A stretch of DNA of 64,000 nucleotides from Pseudomonas sp. AKS31 (GTDB lineage: Bacteria; Pseudomonadota; Gammaproteobacteria; Pseudomonadales; Pseudomonadaceae), in the NCBI RefSeq assembly GCF_023634765.1, contig NZ_JAMLFX010000004.1, positions 259,384 to 323,383 on the forward strand, written 5' to 3'. The first letter of the stretch is position 1. Every line of letters starts with the position of its first letter. The notes beneath the pieces are model-generated. The model did no database searches and was not told where the DNA came from. It saw only the letters and a list, made by a program, of their open reading frames with translations. Below, one piece after another: positions 7,962-17,665 of the stretch. Position numbers and translations under genes: made by a program.

Positions 7962-8867
7962 ATGGCCAAGAACATCGATGACAAACTGGTGCTGGCGATT
8001 TCGTCGCGCGCCTTGTTCGACCTGAGCGAGAGCCACAAGGTCTACCTGTCGAGCGGCGTTGAAGCCTATCGGCAATATCAGATCGAACACGAAGACGAGA
8101 TTCTGGCCCCCGGCGATGCCTTCCCGCTGGTGGAAAAACTCCTGAGCCTGAACAGTCGTCTCGGCCGTGCGCGGGTCGAGGTGATTCTGGTCTCGCGCAA
8201 CAGCGCCGATACCGGGCTGCGCGTATTCAACTCGATTCACCATTACGGTCTGGCGATTTCCCGCGCGGCGTTTGTTGGCGGGCGCAGTCCGTATCCGTAT
8301 CTGAAAGCCTTTGGTTGCGACCTGTTTCTTTCGACCCATGCCGAAGATGTACGCGCGGCGCTCGACGCCGGTTTCGCTGCGGCGACGATTCTGTCCGGTG
8401 GCGCCAGCCGTGCGGCCAGCGACGAATTGCGCATCGCCTTCGACGGTGACGCGGTGATTTTTTCCGACGAGTCGGAGCGCGTCTATCAATCCGGCGGGCT
8501 GGAAGCGTTCCAGGCCAAAGAGCGTGAATCGGCCCGCGAGCCGTTACGCGGTGGGCCGTTCAAGGGCTTTCTGGCGGCGCTCAATCTGTTGCAGCGTGAG
8601 TTTCCCGATGACGATTGCCCGATCCGTACGGCGCTGGTCACTGCGCGCTCGGCACCGGCCCATGAGCGGGTGATCCGTACCTTGCGCGAGTGGGACATTC
8701 GCCTTGACGAATCACTGTTCCTCGGCGGCCTGACCAAATCGGCGTTCCTCGAAGCGTTTGCCGCCGACGTGTTTTTCGACGATCAGGCCGGCCACTGCGA
8801 ACTCGCCCGCGAAGTCGTTGCCACTGGCCACGTGCCGCATGGCATCAGCAACGAACCGTCGGTCTAA
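7962..8867 (+). CDS. 5'-nucleotidase (PF06189-type)
   Basis: A 301-residue cytosolic protein matching the bacterial 5'-nucleotidase family (cN-I like, HAD superfamily). Recognisable blocks are LVLAISSRALFDLSES at the amino end (in place of the DxD usual in HAD enzymes), the HAD-like IRTALVTARSAPAHERVIRTLR in the middle, and FFDDQAGHCELA near the C-terminus. Expected reaction is dephosphorylation of nucleoside monophosphates. GGGGGAA lies just before ATG 7962. It follows panE after a terminator and is followed by a universal stress gene. Confidence 0.87.
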   Translation: MAKNIDDKLVLAISSRALFDLSESHKVYLSSGVEAYRQYQIEHEDEILAPGDAFPLVEKLLSLNSRLGRARVEVILVSRNSADTGLRVFNSIHHYGLAISRAAFVGGRSPYPYLKAFGCDLFLSTHAEDVRAALDAGFAAATILSGGASRAASDELRIAFDGDAVIFSDESERVYQSGGLEAFQAKERESAREPLRGGPFKGFLAALNLLQREFPDDDCPIRTALVTARSAPAHERVIRTLREWDIRLDESLFLGGLTKSAFLEAFAADVFFDDQAGHCELAREVVATGHVPHGISNEPSV

Positions 8868-8965
8868 AGCCCTTTGGTTCAAGACGTTGCGTCGCACCGT
8901 CGTACTCGCCAAGGCACTGCTAAGCTGAATCAAATCTCCGCCATGTTGGCACGCGAGGAGGTCAT

Positions 8966-9469
8966 ATGATTCGTTCGATGCTGTATGCCACTGACCTCGG
9001 TCTGTACGCACCGTTAGTGATGCAGCATGCCCTGGCGTTGGCGCGAACGTTCGATGCCGATCTGTACGTGGTGCACGCGGTGGAGCCGATGGGGCTGTTT
9101 GCCGAATCGGTGTTGCAGAGCTATCTCGACGAGCAGGCATTGAACGAATTTCACAGCCAGGGTCTGAAAACTGTCATCGCCAATATCGAGCAGCGGGTAC
9201 TGGAAAGTTTTCGCGAAGAACTGGGAGACGAAGGCGAGCAGGATCTGCAGCGCATTCGCGCGGTGCGCGTGCTGCAGGGCGATCCGTCGCAGGTGATTCT
9301 CGACCAGGTGCAGAAACTCTCTGTCGATCTGCTGATCGTAGGCAGTCACAGTCACGGGGTGGGCGCGGAAACGCCGTTGGGACGCACGGCGGCGCGGGTC
9401 CTGCAATTGGCCAAGGTGCCGGTTTATCTGGTGCCGTTAGTGGAGCGTCGGCGGCGGGGGGATCGCTGA
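8966..9469 (+). CDS. Universal stress protein (UspA family)
   Basis: A 167-residue single Usp domain. It begins with MIRSMLYATDLG and ends with the ATP-binding loop LIVGSHSHGVGAETPLGRTAARVL (the G-2x-G-9x-G(S/T) type motif). Likely an ATP-binding cytoplasmic stress protein; partners are unknown. GAGGAGG lies 5 bases before ATG 8966. Confidence 0.92.
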   Translation: MIRSMLYATDLGLYAPLVMQHALALARTFDADLYVVHAVEPMGLFAESVLQSYLDEQALNEFHSQGLKTVIANIEQRVLESFREELGDEGEQDLQRIRAVRVLQGDPSQVILDQVQKLSVDLLIVGSHSHGVGAETPLGRTAARVLQLAKVPVYLVPLVERRRRGDR

Positions 9470-9573
9470 AGCAGGAATAATGGCGCTTTGATAAAAAAGT
9501 TCTAGATTTATTATTCAAACCATTAATATAGTTATATACCGTCGCTGATGCCCGTGGCGTCTACCTGCTTTGA

Positions 9574-10557
<984 letters not shown>

Positions 10558-10566
10558 TCAGTTGCC

Positions 10567-11049
10567 TCAAAGCACCTCGGTGACAGCAAACTGTTGCCGG
10601 GTGCCCGCCACCAGAATCTCCACCTCATCACCTTCACACTTGCCCAGCAGACTTTTGCCCAGCGGCGAGCGCGGAGTGATGACGGTAATCGGTTGACCGA
10701 CCACATCGACTTTCAGCCCTGCCGCATCCGGCGCCAGAAACAGCCATTGCTCGCGACCCTTTTCGTCTTCCAGACCGAGCAGGGCGCCGACCTCGATGCC
10801 ACGATTTTCATCGTAGGCACGCAGCGTCAGGTTCTGGCACAGCGCCAGTGACTGACGGATTTCCTCGACCCGTTTCGCTTGCCCGGCCGCCAGATACGAC
10901 GCTTCCAGACCCAGCGTGTCGTACTTGTTTTCGGCGATGTTCTCTTCGTGTGTCGCGGTTTCGTAGGCGGTTTGCGCGGCGCGTTCGGCGATGTCGAGGT
11001 CGATGCGCAGTTTGTCGAGAATCAGTTGGTGGACGATGTGCTTGTTCAT
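10567..11049 (-). CDS. GreA/GreB-family transcription factor
   Basis: A 160-residue protein with the Gre layout: an amino-terminal coiled coil (about residues 10-75, rich in Glu, Asp and Ala) and a C-terminal FKBP-like GreA/GreB domain containing VGQPITVITPRSPLGKSLLGKCEGDEV. Gre factors reactivate backtracked RNA polymerase by stimulating transcript cleavage. The sequence departs from standard GreA or GreB at the coiled-coil tip, so it may be a paralogue with a different effect. ATG 11049 is 2 bases after the stop of the membrane-protein gene, forming an operon. Confidence 0.85.
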   Translation of the reverse strand: MNKHIVHQLILDKLRIDLDIAERAAQTAYETATHEENIAENKYDTLGLEASYLAAGQAKRVEEIRQSLALCQNLTLRAYDENRGIEVGALLGLEDEKGREQWLFLAPDAAGLKVDVVGQPITVITPRSPLGKSLLGKCEGDEVEILVAGTRQQFAVTEVL

Positions 11050-11051
11050 GA

Positions 11052-11459
11052 TCAATCGCAGAATTGCAAAACGTTGGCGCGGCTTTTCTCGCTGGGAGCT
11101 GTCTGATCCTGCTGTAGCCAGAACTGGCACTTCGGATTGGACAGGTTACGCGTGCTGCCGCGTGCCTGATCCAGACGCGCCTGTTGTTCGTTCTTGCGCA
11201 GGTTTTCTTCGTACTGCTGGAACTGCGGGCTCGGCGGCGGAATGTCCGGTTGCACCTGCACGGCCGGTGGATTGGCCAGTTGCTGCACCGCTTGCGCAAC
11301 CGGTGCCAATTGCTCCTTGAACAGAAAGTGCGACAGCAGCCAGCAGGTCAGCGCAATGGCGACAAAGCCCAGCCACAGACCCAAGGCAATGCTGCCGGTC
11401 AAATGCAGCGCGCTAAGCTGAACAGGCAACGGGCGACGCGGATTGGGGCGATAGGGCAT
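11052..11459 (-). CDS. Single-pass membrane protein of unknown function
   Basis: A 135-residue protein. A basic Pro/Arg-rich amino end (MPYRPNPRRPLPV) is followed by one long hydrophobic segment (about residues 22-48), a Pro-rich linker (IPPPSPQFQQYEE) and a Gln/Arg-rich tail with two Cys. The positive-inside rule suggests the tail is periplasmic. I do not recognise the family. It is upstream of and nearly abutting the GreA/B-like gene. Confidence 0.75.
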   Translation of the reverse strand: MPYRPNPRRPLPVQLSALHLTGSIALGLWLGFVAIALTCWLLSHFLFKEQLAPVAQAVQQLANPPAVQVQPDIPPPSPQFQQYEENLRKNEQQARLDQARGSTRNLSNPKCQFWLQQDQTAPSEKSRANVLQFCD

Positions 11460-11583
11460 GGCTGCCTCCTGGCGGATGATTGCGGGCAAGTGGCGATTGT
11501 CGCACGAAGATTAATCGCCGTCGGCTCTTCTGCGCGAGGTGATTTATGCGGACAATCGCTTCTTTTGCCAACGGGAGTCTTGA

Positions 11584-12726
11584 ATGTCGGAGTTGAAACC
11601 CCGCTGGGATATTTTCTGCACCGTGGTCGACAATTTTGGCGACATCGGCGTGACCTGGCGTCTGGCCCGGCAATTGGCCGCCGAGCACGGTTTGACGGTG
11701 CGCTTGTGGGTCGATGATCTGCGCGCCTTCGAACGCATTTGCCCCGAGATCGATAGCAGCGCCGCACAGCAATGGCAACAAAGCGTCGAAGTGCGGCATT
11801 GGCCGGCCGAGTGGTTGCACACAGAGGCGGCGGATGTGGTGATCGCCGCGTTTGCCTGTCAGTTGCCCAGTGATTACATGGACGCAATGGCCGCGCGGGA
11901 ACAGCCGCCGCTGTGGATGAACCTCGACTATCTCAGCGCCGAAGACTGGGTCACTGGCTGTCACGGCTTGCCGTCGGTCAAATACAAATCGGTGCAGAAG
12001 TTCTTTTTCTTTCCCGGATTCCAGTCAGGCACCGGCGGGCTGTTGCGTGAGCGCGGCTTGCTTGAGCAGCGTCGGCAGTTTCAACAGGATGCCGAGGCGC
12101 AACGGCAATTCCTGCAAGGTCTCGGGGTTGATCGCGCAGCGGATGCGCAGCTGATTTCGTTGTTCGCCTACGAGAACGCCGGGCTCGCCAGTTGGCTGGA
12201 TGTACTGGCTGCCGACGAGGCGCCAACCCACCTGTTGGTGCCGGAAGGGCGGATTCTCGGTGATGTGGCGCGCTGGCTCGGAGTAGAAGCCCTGACGGTG
12301 GGCGAGATCAATGTGCGGCAGTCATTGACTGTGCAGGTGTTGCCGTTCGTCCGTCAGGATCAATACGACCATTTGCTCTGGTGCTGCGATTTCAACGCGG
12401 TGCGCGGTGAAGACTCGTTCGTAAGGGCGCAGTGGGCGGGGCGGCCGATGCTCTGGCACATCTATCAGCAGGACGAAGACATCCATCTGGACAAGCTCGA
12501 CGCCTTCCTCGCGCTCTACACAAAAGGCCTGTCACCGGCTGCTGCCGAGGCGATCAACGGTCTTTGGCGAGCCTGGAGCGCCGGCCAGCCGATCGGCGAA
12601 CACTGGCTTGCAGCCCGCAATCATTGGCCGGAACTGCAGGAAAATGCCGAAGCGTGGTGTCTGGAACAAGGCTTGCAGGCCGATCTTGCCGCAGCGCTGG
12701 TACAGTTTTACCTAAATTGGATATGA
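11584..12726 (+). CDS. earP: EF-P arginine rhamnosyltransferase EarP
   Basis: A 380-residue GT-B glycosyltransferase. The amino-terminal block DIFCTVVDNFGDIGVTWRLARQLA holds the two conserved Asp (residues 16 and 20 here), and FNAVRGEDSFVRAQWAGRPMLWHIY is the donor-binding part near residue 280. EarP transfers rhamnose from dTDP-rhamnose onto Arg32 of elongation factor P. The next gene is efp and does encode Arg at position 32, which fits. Spacing to efp is 48 bases. Confidence 0.96.
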   Translation: MSELKPRWDIFCTVVDNFGDIGVTWRLARQLAAEHGLTVRLWVDDLRAFERICPEIDSSAAQQWQQSVEVRHWPAEWLHTEAADVVIAAFACQLPSDYMDAMAAREQPPLWMNLDYLSAEDWVTGCHGLPSVKYKSVQKFFFFPGFQSGTGGLLRERGLLEQRRQFQQDAEAQRQFLQGLGVDRAADAQLISLFAYENAGLASWLDVLAADEAPTHLLVPEGRILGDVARWLGVEALTVGEINVRQSLTVQVLPFVRQDQYDHLLWCCDFNAVRGEDSFVRAQWAGRPMLWHIYQQDEDIHLDKLDAFLALYTKGLSPAAAEAINGLWRAWSAGQPIGEHWLAARNHWPELQENAEAWCLEQGLQADLAAALVQFYLNWI

Positions 12727-12774
12727 TACGCGGCCTAGATTTTTGTAAATCCCATCCAAATTCGGATATTCGCA

Positions 12775-13344
12775 ATGAAAACTGGTAAAGAACTCAAACC
12801 CGGTACCGTGATCCGTATCGACAACGATCCTTGGCTGGTTCAGAAAGCTGAATTCACCAAGTCGGGCCGTAACAGCGCGATCATGAAGACCAAGCTGAAG
12901 AACCTGCTGACCGGTTACAAGACCGAAACCGTTTACGGTGCGGACGACAAACTGGACGACGTGATCCTGGATCGTAAAGAAGCCACCCTGTCGTTCATCA
13001 GCGGTGACACCTACACGTTCATGGACACCACTGACTACACCATGTACGAGCTGAACGCCGAAGACATCGAAAGCGTTCTGCCTTTCGTTGAAGAAGGCAT
13101 GACCGACGTTTGCGAAGCCGTGTTCTTCGAAGAGCGTCTGGTTTCCGTAGAGCTGCCGACCACTATCGTGCGTCAGGTTGACTACACCGAAGGTTCCGCT
13201 CGCGGTGACACTTCCGGCAAGGTGATGAAGCCTGCCAAACTGAAGAACGGTACCGAACTGTCGGTTGCTGACTTCATCGAAATCGGCGACATGATCGAGA
13301 TCGATACCCGCGAAGGCGGTTCGTACAAAGGCCGTGCTAAATAA
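12775..13344 (+). CDS. efp: Translation elongation factor P
   Basis: A 189-residue EF-P with the three beta-barrel domains. The modification loop is FTKSGRNSA with Arg at residue 32, the rhamnosylated type rather than the lysylated Lys34 type. EF-P relieves ribosome stalling at Pro stretches. It is downstream of earP and followed by a strong terminator. Codon use is markedly biased to frequent codons, as expected for a highly expressed factor. Confidence 0.98.
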   Translation: MKTGKELKPGTVIRIDNDPWLVQKAEFTKSGRNSAIMKTKLKNLLTGYKTETVYGADDKLDDVILDRKEATLSFISGDTYTFMDTTDYTMYELNAEDIESVLPFVEEGMTDVCEAVFFEERLVSVELPTTIVRQVDYTEGSARGDTSGKVMKPAKLKNGTELSVADFIEIGDMIEIDTREGGSYKGRAK

Positions 13345-13366
13345 GCATCGGTTTTTGCGCAAAGAA

Positions 13367-13395
13367 AAAGCCCGACCATTGAGTCGGGCTTTTTT
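13367..13395 (+). terminator. Terminator of efp
   Basis: Stem AAAGCCCGAC/GTCGGGCTTT, loop CATTGA, followed by T residues, 22 bases after the efp stop. Confidence 0.92.
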
Positions 13396-13427
13396 GTGCC
13401 TGCGATTTGAGTTTCACACCTATCCCC

Positions 13428-13516
13428 TGTGGGAGCGAGCCTGCTCGCGAATGCGTTCTGTCAGCCAGCACTTCACCGGATGACACACCGCTTTCGCGAG
13501 CAGGCTCGCTCCCACA
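13428..13516. repeat. REP pair (REPIN), CTCGCGAA type
   Basis: Perfect 24-base inverted arms at 13428-13451 and 13493-13516 (core GAGCGAGCCTGCTCGCGAA), separated by 41 unrelated bases. The same family occurs at 15215-15304 and at 63937-64000. Confidence 0.92.
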
Positions 13517-13528
13517 ATGGGATTGTGG

Positions 13529-14539
13529 TTACTTCAAGTGTTGCTTCAGTTCTTCAGACGCCTGCAGCATCGCCGAACGCACCGCCGGCACCTGACTGAC
13601 CACGTTGAGCAAACCGTAGTCGTGAATCATGCCGTTGTAGCGAACTGACGTTACCGGCACTCCGGCCTCGTCGAGTTTGCGTGCGTAAGCTTCACCTTCA
13701 TCGCGCAACACATCGGCGCCGGCGGTCTGCACCAGCGCGGGCGGCAGGCCCTTCAGTTGCGCAGTGGTTGCCCGCAGTGGCGAGGCGTAGATCTCGTTGC
13801 GCTGTTTGGCGTCGGTGGTGTAGTTGTCCCAGAACCACTGCATCATGTTGCGCGTGAGGAAATGCCCTTCGGCGTACTGGTTGTAGGAACCGGTATCAAA
13901 GTTGGCATCGGTCACCGGCCACAGCAGCAGCTGGAATTTGATCGCCGGGGTGCCTTTGTCTTTGGCCATCAGCGCGACAACCGCGGCCATGTTACCGCCG
14001 ACGCTGTTGCCGGCGACGGCCAAGCGTTTGCCGTCGACATTGATCTCTTTACCGTGCTCTGCCACCCATTTGGTCGCAGCGTAGGCCTGGTTGATCGCCA
14101 CCGGGTAATGCGCTTCCGGGGAAGGCGTGTAGTTGACGAACACCGCCGCCGCCCCTGAACCGACCACCAGATCACGCACCAGTCGTTCGTGAGTCGGGAA
14201 ATCGCCCAAGACCCAGCCGCCGCCGTGGAAGAACATGAACACCGGCAGCTCGCTCTTGACCCCGGCCGGCCGGACGATGGTCAGGCTCAACGGTTGGCCA
14301 TCGACCTGAATGGTCTTCTCGCTGACGTCGGCTTTGGGCAGCGTCAGCTTGACCCCGGACTGCGCGCCGACCAGCACGGCGCGGGCATCTTTCGGCGACA
14401 GCTGCTCAATCGGCTTGCCGCTGCCGGCATTCAGCACATCGAGAAAAGCCTGCGTGTTGTGTTCGACATCACCGGCGAAAGCGCTGTGGATGGACAGGGC
14501 GAGAAGGGTACCGGTCAAGACTTTGCTGAAAGTGTTCAT
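13529..14539 (-). CDS. Exported alpha/beta hydrolase (hormone-sensitive lipase-like)
   Basis: A 336-residue protein with a signal peptide (about residues 1-23, ending HSAFAG). The HSL-family oxyanion motif is FFHGGGWVLGDF, the nucleophile sits in GNSVGGN (usually GDSAGG), and the last acid and His fit VLRDEG and MIHDYGLLN. Expected activity is a carboxylesterase on small esters, in the periplasm. AGGAA lies 6 bases before ATG 14539; ATG 14545 is a less well placed alternative. It follows ohr by 34 bases on the same strand, so it may be induced with ohr. Confidence 0.9.
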   Translation of the reverse strand: MNTFSKVLTGTLLALSIHSAFAGDVEHNTQAFLDVLNAGSGKPIEQLSPKDARAVLVGAQSGVKLTLPKADVSEKTIQVDGQPLSLTIVRPAGVKSELPVFMFFHGGGWVLGDFPTHERLVRDLVVGSGAAAVFVNYTPSPEAHYPVAINQAYAATKWVAEHGKEINVDGKRLAVAGNSVGGNMAAVVALMAKDKGTPAIKFQLLLWPVTDANFDTGSYNQYAEGHFLTRNMMQWFWDNYTTDAKQRNEIYASPLRATTAQLKGLPPALVQTAGADVLRDEGEAYARKLDEAGVPVTSVRYNGMIHDYGLLNVVSQVPAVRSAMLQASEELKQHLK

Positions 14540-14573
14540 GTTCATTTCCTGTTCGGGCCTGGGGCGTCAGTGG

Positions 14574-14993
14574 TTAGACGGTGACGTGCAGACGCACATC
14601 GACGTTGCCACGGGTGGCGTTGGAGTACGGGCAGACCTGGTGAGCCGCATCGACCAGCGCTTGCGCATCGGCTTGTTCCAGACCCGGCAGGCTGATGTGC
14701 AGGTCGATGTCCAGACCGAAGCCGCCAGGGATCTGGCCGATACCGACGTGGGCGGTGATCGAGGCGTCGTCAGGGATTTTGCGTTTGGTCTGGCTGGCGA
14801 CAAATTTCAGCGCGCCGATGAAGCAGGCCGAGTAGCCGGCAGCGAACAACTGCTCAGGGTTGGTCGCCGCGCCACCGGCACCGCCGAGTTCTTTCGGGGT
14901 AGCGAGTTTGACGTCGAGAACGTTGTCGCTGGAGATCGCACGACCGTCACGGCCGCCAGTGGAAGTTGCGATTGCGGTGTAGAGAGTTTGCAT
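14574..14993 (-). CDS. ohr: Organic hydroperoxide resistance protein Ohr
   Basis: A 139-residue thiol peroxidase of the Ohr/OsmC family. Both redox Cys are present: Cys57 in GYSACFIGAL and Cys121 in HQVCPYSNATRGN. Ohr reduces organic hydroperoxides using lipoylated proteins. It reads away from ohrR across a 327-base gap that holds repeated GCGC motifs suited to an OhrR operator. The hydrolase gene downstream may share its transcript. Confidence 0.96.
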   Translation of the reverse strand: MQTLYTAIATSTGGRDGRAISSDNVLDVKLATPKELGGAGGAATNPEQLFAAGYSACFIGALKFVASQTKRKIPDDASITAHVGIGQIPGGFGLDIDLHISLPGLEQADAQALVDAAHQVCPYSNATRGNVDVRLHVTV

Positions 14994-15019
14994 GGTGTGA
15001 GCCTCTTTGAGTGTGTCTG

Positions 15020-15090
15020 TTTGCGCTAATTGTTTGCGCGCTAAGTAAGTGCGAAGTGAATGTATCGCGCAAATATTTAGTGCGCAAGAT
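15020..15090 (-). promoter_or_regulatory. Probable ohr promoter/operator region
   Basis: A 70-base A+T-rich stretch just upstream of ohr carries four GCGC-centred repeats in both orientations: TTTGCGC (15020 and 15033), GCGCAAAT (15067) and TTTAGTGCGCAA (15075-15086). This is where OhrR would bind by analogy with MarR-family control of ohr. Binding itself is not shown. Confidence 0.5.
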
Positions 15091-15214
15091 AAATTTTTGA
15101 AGAAACAGCTTTTTTGCGAAGGAGCGGCTATGAGAAGGGGACTGTAAGGCCTGAGCTAGAGCGGATTGCGCGGTAGATCAGGCGTTGAAAATATTTTGCT
15201 GGTGATGACATCAA

Positions 15215-15304
15215 TGTGGGAGCGAGCCTGCTCGCGAATGGGATGTCTCACTCAACCAGCAGGTTGGCTGACAGATCGCATTCGCGAGCAGACTCGCTCC
15301 CACA
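15215..15304. repeat. REP pair (REPIN), CTCGCGAA type, imperfect
   Basis: Inverted arms at 15215-15240 and 15279-15304 with one mismatch (GCAGACTCG in the right arm for GCAGGCTCG). It fills most of the ohr-ohrR gap on the ohrR side. Confidence 0.9.
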
Positions 15305-15320
15305 GGGAACTATGTGGAGG

Positions 15321-15776
15321 TCAGATCAGGCTGTCCTGCAGATGGCTACGCAGCGCCTGCAACTCCGCTTGCAGCTTCTGCAGACGTTCCAGAGAAAAAC
15401 CGCTGGCGCCAAGGATGCATTGGGGAACGGTCTGGGCTTTTTCTTTCAACGCTCGGCCTTGTTCGGTCAACTCGACAATCACCACACGCTCATCCTCGCG
15501 GCTGCGGGTGCGGCTAAGCAAGCCTTCGCCTTCCAGGCGTTTGAGCAGTGGCGTCAGCGATCCCGGATCGGTCAGTAGTCGAGTGCTGATTTCTCCGACG
15601 GTCAAACCATCCTTCTCCCACAACACCATCATCGCCAGATACTGTGGATAGGTCAGGTTCAAGGCTTGCAGCAGCGGCTTGTAGACCTTGGTCATCATCA
15701 GCGAGGTGGAGTGCAGGGCGAAGCAGGCCTGATTATCCAGCAGCAGGTCGTCGCAGGTGTCGCGTTCGGAAGTCAT
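15321..15776 (-). CDS. ohrR: MarR-family peroxide sensor OhrR
   Basis: A 151-residue MarR regulator. The peroxide-sensing Cys lies in LDNQACFALHSTS (Cys18), and the recognition region is TDPGSLTPLLKRLEGEGLLSRTRS followed by the wing EDERVVIVELTEQG. Oxidation by organic hydroperoxides releases it from the ohr operator. Start 15776 is preferred for AAGG about 7 bases upstream and for family length; an in-frame ATG at 15803 would add nine residues. Reads in the same direction as ohr, upstream of it. Confidence 0.94.
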   Translation of the reverse strand: MTSERDTCDDLLLDNQACFALHSTSLMMTKVYKPLLQALNLTYPQYLAMMVLWEKDGLTVGEISTRLLTDPGSLTPLLKRLEGEGLLSRTRSREDERVVIVELTEQGRALKEKAQTVPQCILGASGFSLERLQKLQAELQALRSHLQDSLI

Positions 15777-15848
15777 GTCAAAGCCTTGTTCGGTGATGGT
15801 CATGAATCTAGCGCTCGAATCTTTAATGCGCCAGATAATTCTCCGGAT

Positions 15849-16805
15849 CTAATGCCGACCCAGATCCCGTTGCAGCGCCAGATCCCACGGCGGCACCGGA
15901 CTGAAACGAGTCTTGAGGTATTCAAGCAACAAGCGGCTGCGCGAGTTGGTTTGCTGTTCCATGCGTAGCGCGTAGATGCCGGTGGATTCCGGTGCCGGCA
16001 GGCCGTTGTCGCAGAACAGCGGGACCAGCTCCCCGCGCAGCAGGTATTCGCTCGCCAGCCAGGTCGGCAAGTGCGCAACCCCTAATCCCGCCAAAGCCCC
16101 GAAGACCAAGGCTTCGGCATTGTTGGCGCTCATGCGGATGCGTGCCGGGCGGTGCAAGTGCATCTGGCCGTCTTGCTCGAACCGCCAGGCGAAGGGCGGG
16201 GCGAGGCCCTCCCAGTCCAGGCCGTCATGTTCGCCAAGTTGCGCCGGACTGCCGGGCACGCCCCGGCGTTTGAGATAGTCAGGACTGGCGCAGGCAATGC
16301 GCACCATACTCGCCAAAGGCGTGGCCACCAGTCGCGTGTCAGCCATTTGCCCGGCCCGCAGCACCAGATCGACTTTGCCCAGGTTCGAGCCGCCCATGTC
16401 GACGAAACTGTCGATCAAGTGCAATTGCACATCCAATCCCGGGTAGAGGACGAGAAAGTCCGCGATCACCGGCGCCAGATGCCGGCGCCCGAACGCGGCG
16501 GGTGCATCAATGCGGATCAAGCCTTCCGGCGCGCTACTCAGGGACACGGCTTCAGCCCGCGCCAGTTGCAACTCGGCGACTATGCGCCGGGCACGTTCGG
16601 CAAACGCCAGACCGGCGGGTGTTGCTCGTACAGCGTGGGTACTGCGTATAAACAACTGGCTGCCGACGGCGCTTTCCAGGCTGTCGATGCGTCGCGCGAC
16701 GGCCGAAGGTGTCAACGGATGACGGCGCGAGGCGGCGGAAAAACTGCCACTCTCCAGCACATCGAGAAAAAGTCCGAGTTGCTCGGTTAATTGATTGGGA
16801 TTCAT
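15849..16805 (-). CDS. LysR-family transcriptional regulator
   Basis: A 318-residue LysR regulator: amino-terminal winged helix (FLDVLESGSFSAASRRHPLTPSAVARRIDSLE, about residues 12-44) and an effector domain starting about residue 90 (GLIRIDAPAAFGRRHLAP). The pattern matches the large group of LysR proteins that control a divergent gene. It is divergent from the TauE/SafE-type exporter gene 113 bases away, a plausible target. The ligand is unknown. Confidence 0.9.
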   Translation of the reverse strand: MNPNQLTEQLGLFLDVLESGSFSAASRRHPLTPSAVARRIDSLESAVGSQLFIRSTHAVRATPAGLAFAERARRIVAELQLARAEAVSLSSAPEGLIRIDAPAAFGRRHLAPVIADFLVLYPGLDVQLHLIDSFVDMGGSNLGKVDLVLRAGQMADTRLVATPLASMVRIACASPDYLKRRGVPGSPAQLGEHDGLDWEGLAPPFAWRFEQDGQMHLHRPARIRMSANNAEALVFGALAGLGVAHLPTWLASEYLLRGELVPLFCDNGLPAPESTGIYALRMEQQTNSRSRLLLEYLKTRFSPVPPWDLALQRDLGRH

Positions 16806-16918
16806 ATCGGCTCAACGCTTGTGCGAAATCGGCATAGCCATTGTGCGTTGCTGTGCGTTTCCCCGCCAGCCACGACTGCGTAGGATGAAGCGCCTGACGC
16901 GAGAGGAATTCGGCTGTG

Positions 16919-17665
16919 ATGGAGTTTTTGTTGTACCTGCTGTTCGGCGCCGCCCTTGGCACACTCGGCGGCATATTCGGCATAGGTGGCGGTTTGATTG
17001 CTATCCCGTTGCTCGGTGTCTGGTTTGGCCTCGATCAGCAGATTGCCCAAGGCACGGCGCTGGTCATGGTGGTACCCAACGTGATGCTGGCGCTGTGGCG
17101 CTATCACCAACGCAATCGCATCGAACTGCGGCATGCGCTGCCCCTGGCGGTGATGGGCTTTTGTTTTGCGTGGATCGGTTCGATCTGGGCGGTGGGCATT
17201 GATGCGCAAACCATGCGCATCGGCTTTGTCGCGTTTCTGGTGGCGCTCTCGGCGTACAACTTGCTGAAGATGTTCGGCAAGCCACCTGCTGCGACTTCCG
17301 AAATGCGTTATTCCTGGCCATGGCTCGGCGTGCTTGGCGCGGCGTCCGGGACCATGGGCGGATTGTTCGGTGTCGGCGGTGCGGTGGTCGCGACGCCGGT
17401 GCTGACCAGCCTGTTCGGCACCACGCAAGTGGTCGCTCAGGGCTTGTCGCTGGCGCTGGCTTTGCCCAGCACCGGCGTGACCTTGGTCACCTACGCGGTG
17501 CATCACGAAGTGGACTGGATGATCGGCCTGCCGTTGGCCATCGGTGGTCTGGCGAGCATCAGTTGGGGGGTGAAAGTCGCCCACGCCATGCCGGAAAAAC
17601 GCCTGCGCTGGCTGTTCTGCGGTTTCCTGGTGCTGTGTGCGGTGATGCTCGCGTTTAAAGTTTGA
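16919..17665 (+). CDS. TauE/SafE-family membrane exporter
   Basis: A 248-residue integral membrane protein with seven to eight hydrophobic helices and two repeats of the family signature: GTLGGIFGIGGGLIAIPLL near the amino end and GTMGGLFGVGGAVVATPVL in the middle. Family members move organosulfur or sulfite-like anions, but the substrate here is unknown. ATG 16919 is taken as start; GTG 16916 is also in frame and is 8 bases from AGAGGA. It overlaps the convergent LysR gene by 11 bases. Confidence 0.9.
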   Translation: MEFLLYLLFGAALGTLGGIFGIGGGLIAIPLLGVWFGLDQQIAQGTALVMVVPNVMLALWRYHQRNRIELRHALPLAVMGFCFAWIGSIWAVGIDAQTMRIGFVAFLVALSAYNLLKMFGKPPAATSEMRYSWPWLGVLGAASGTMGGLFGVGGAVVATPVLTSLFGTTQVVAQGLSLALALPSTGVTLVTYAVHHEVDWMIGLPLAIGGLASISWGVKVAHAMPEKRLRWLFCGFLVLCAVMLAFKV

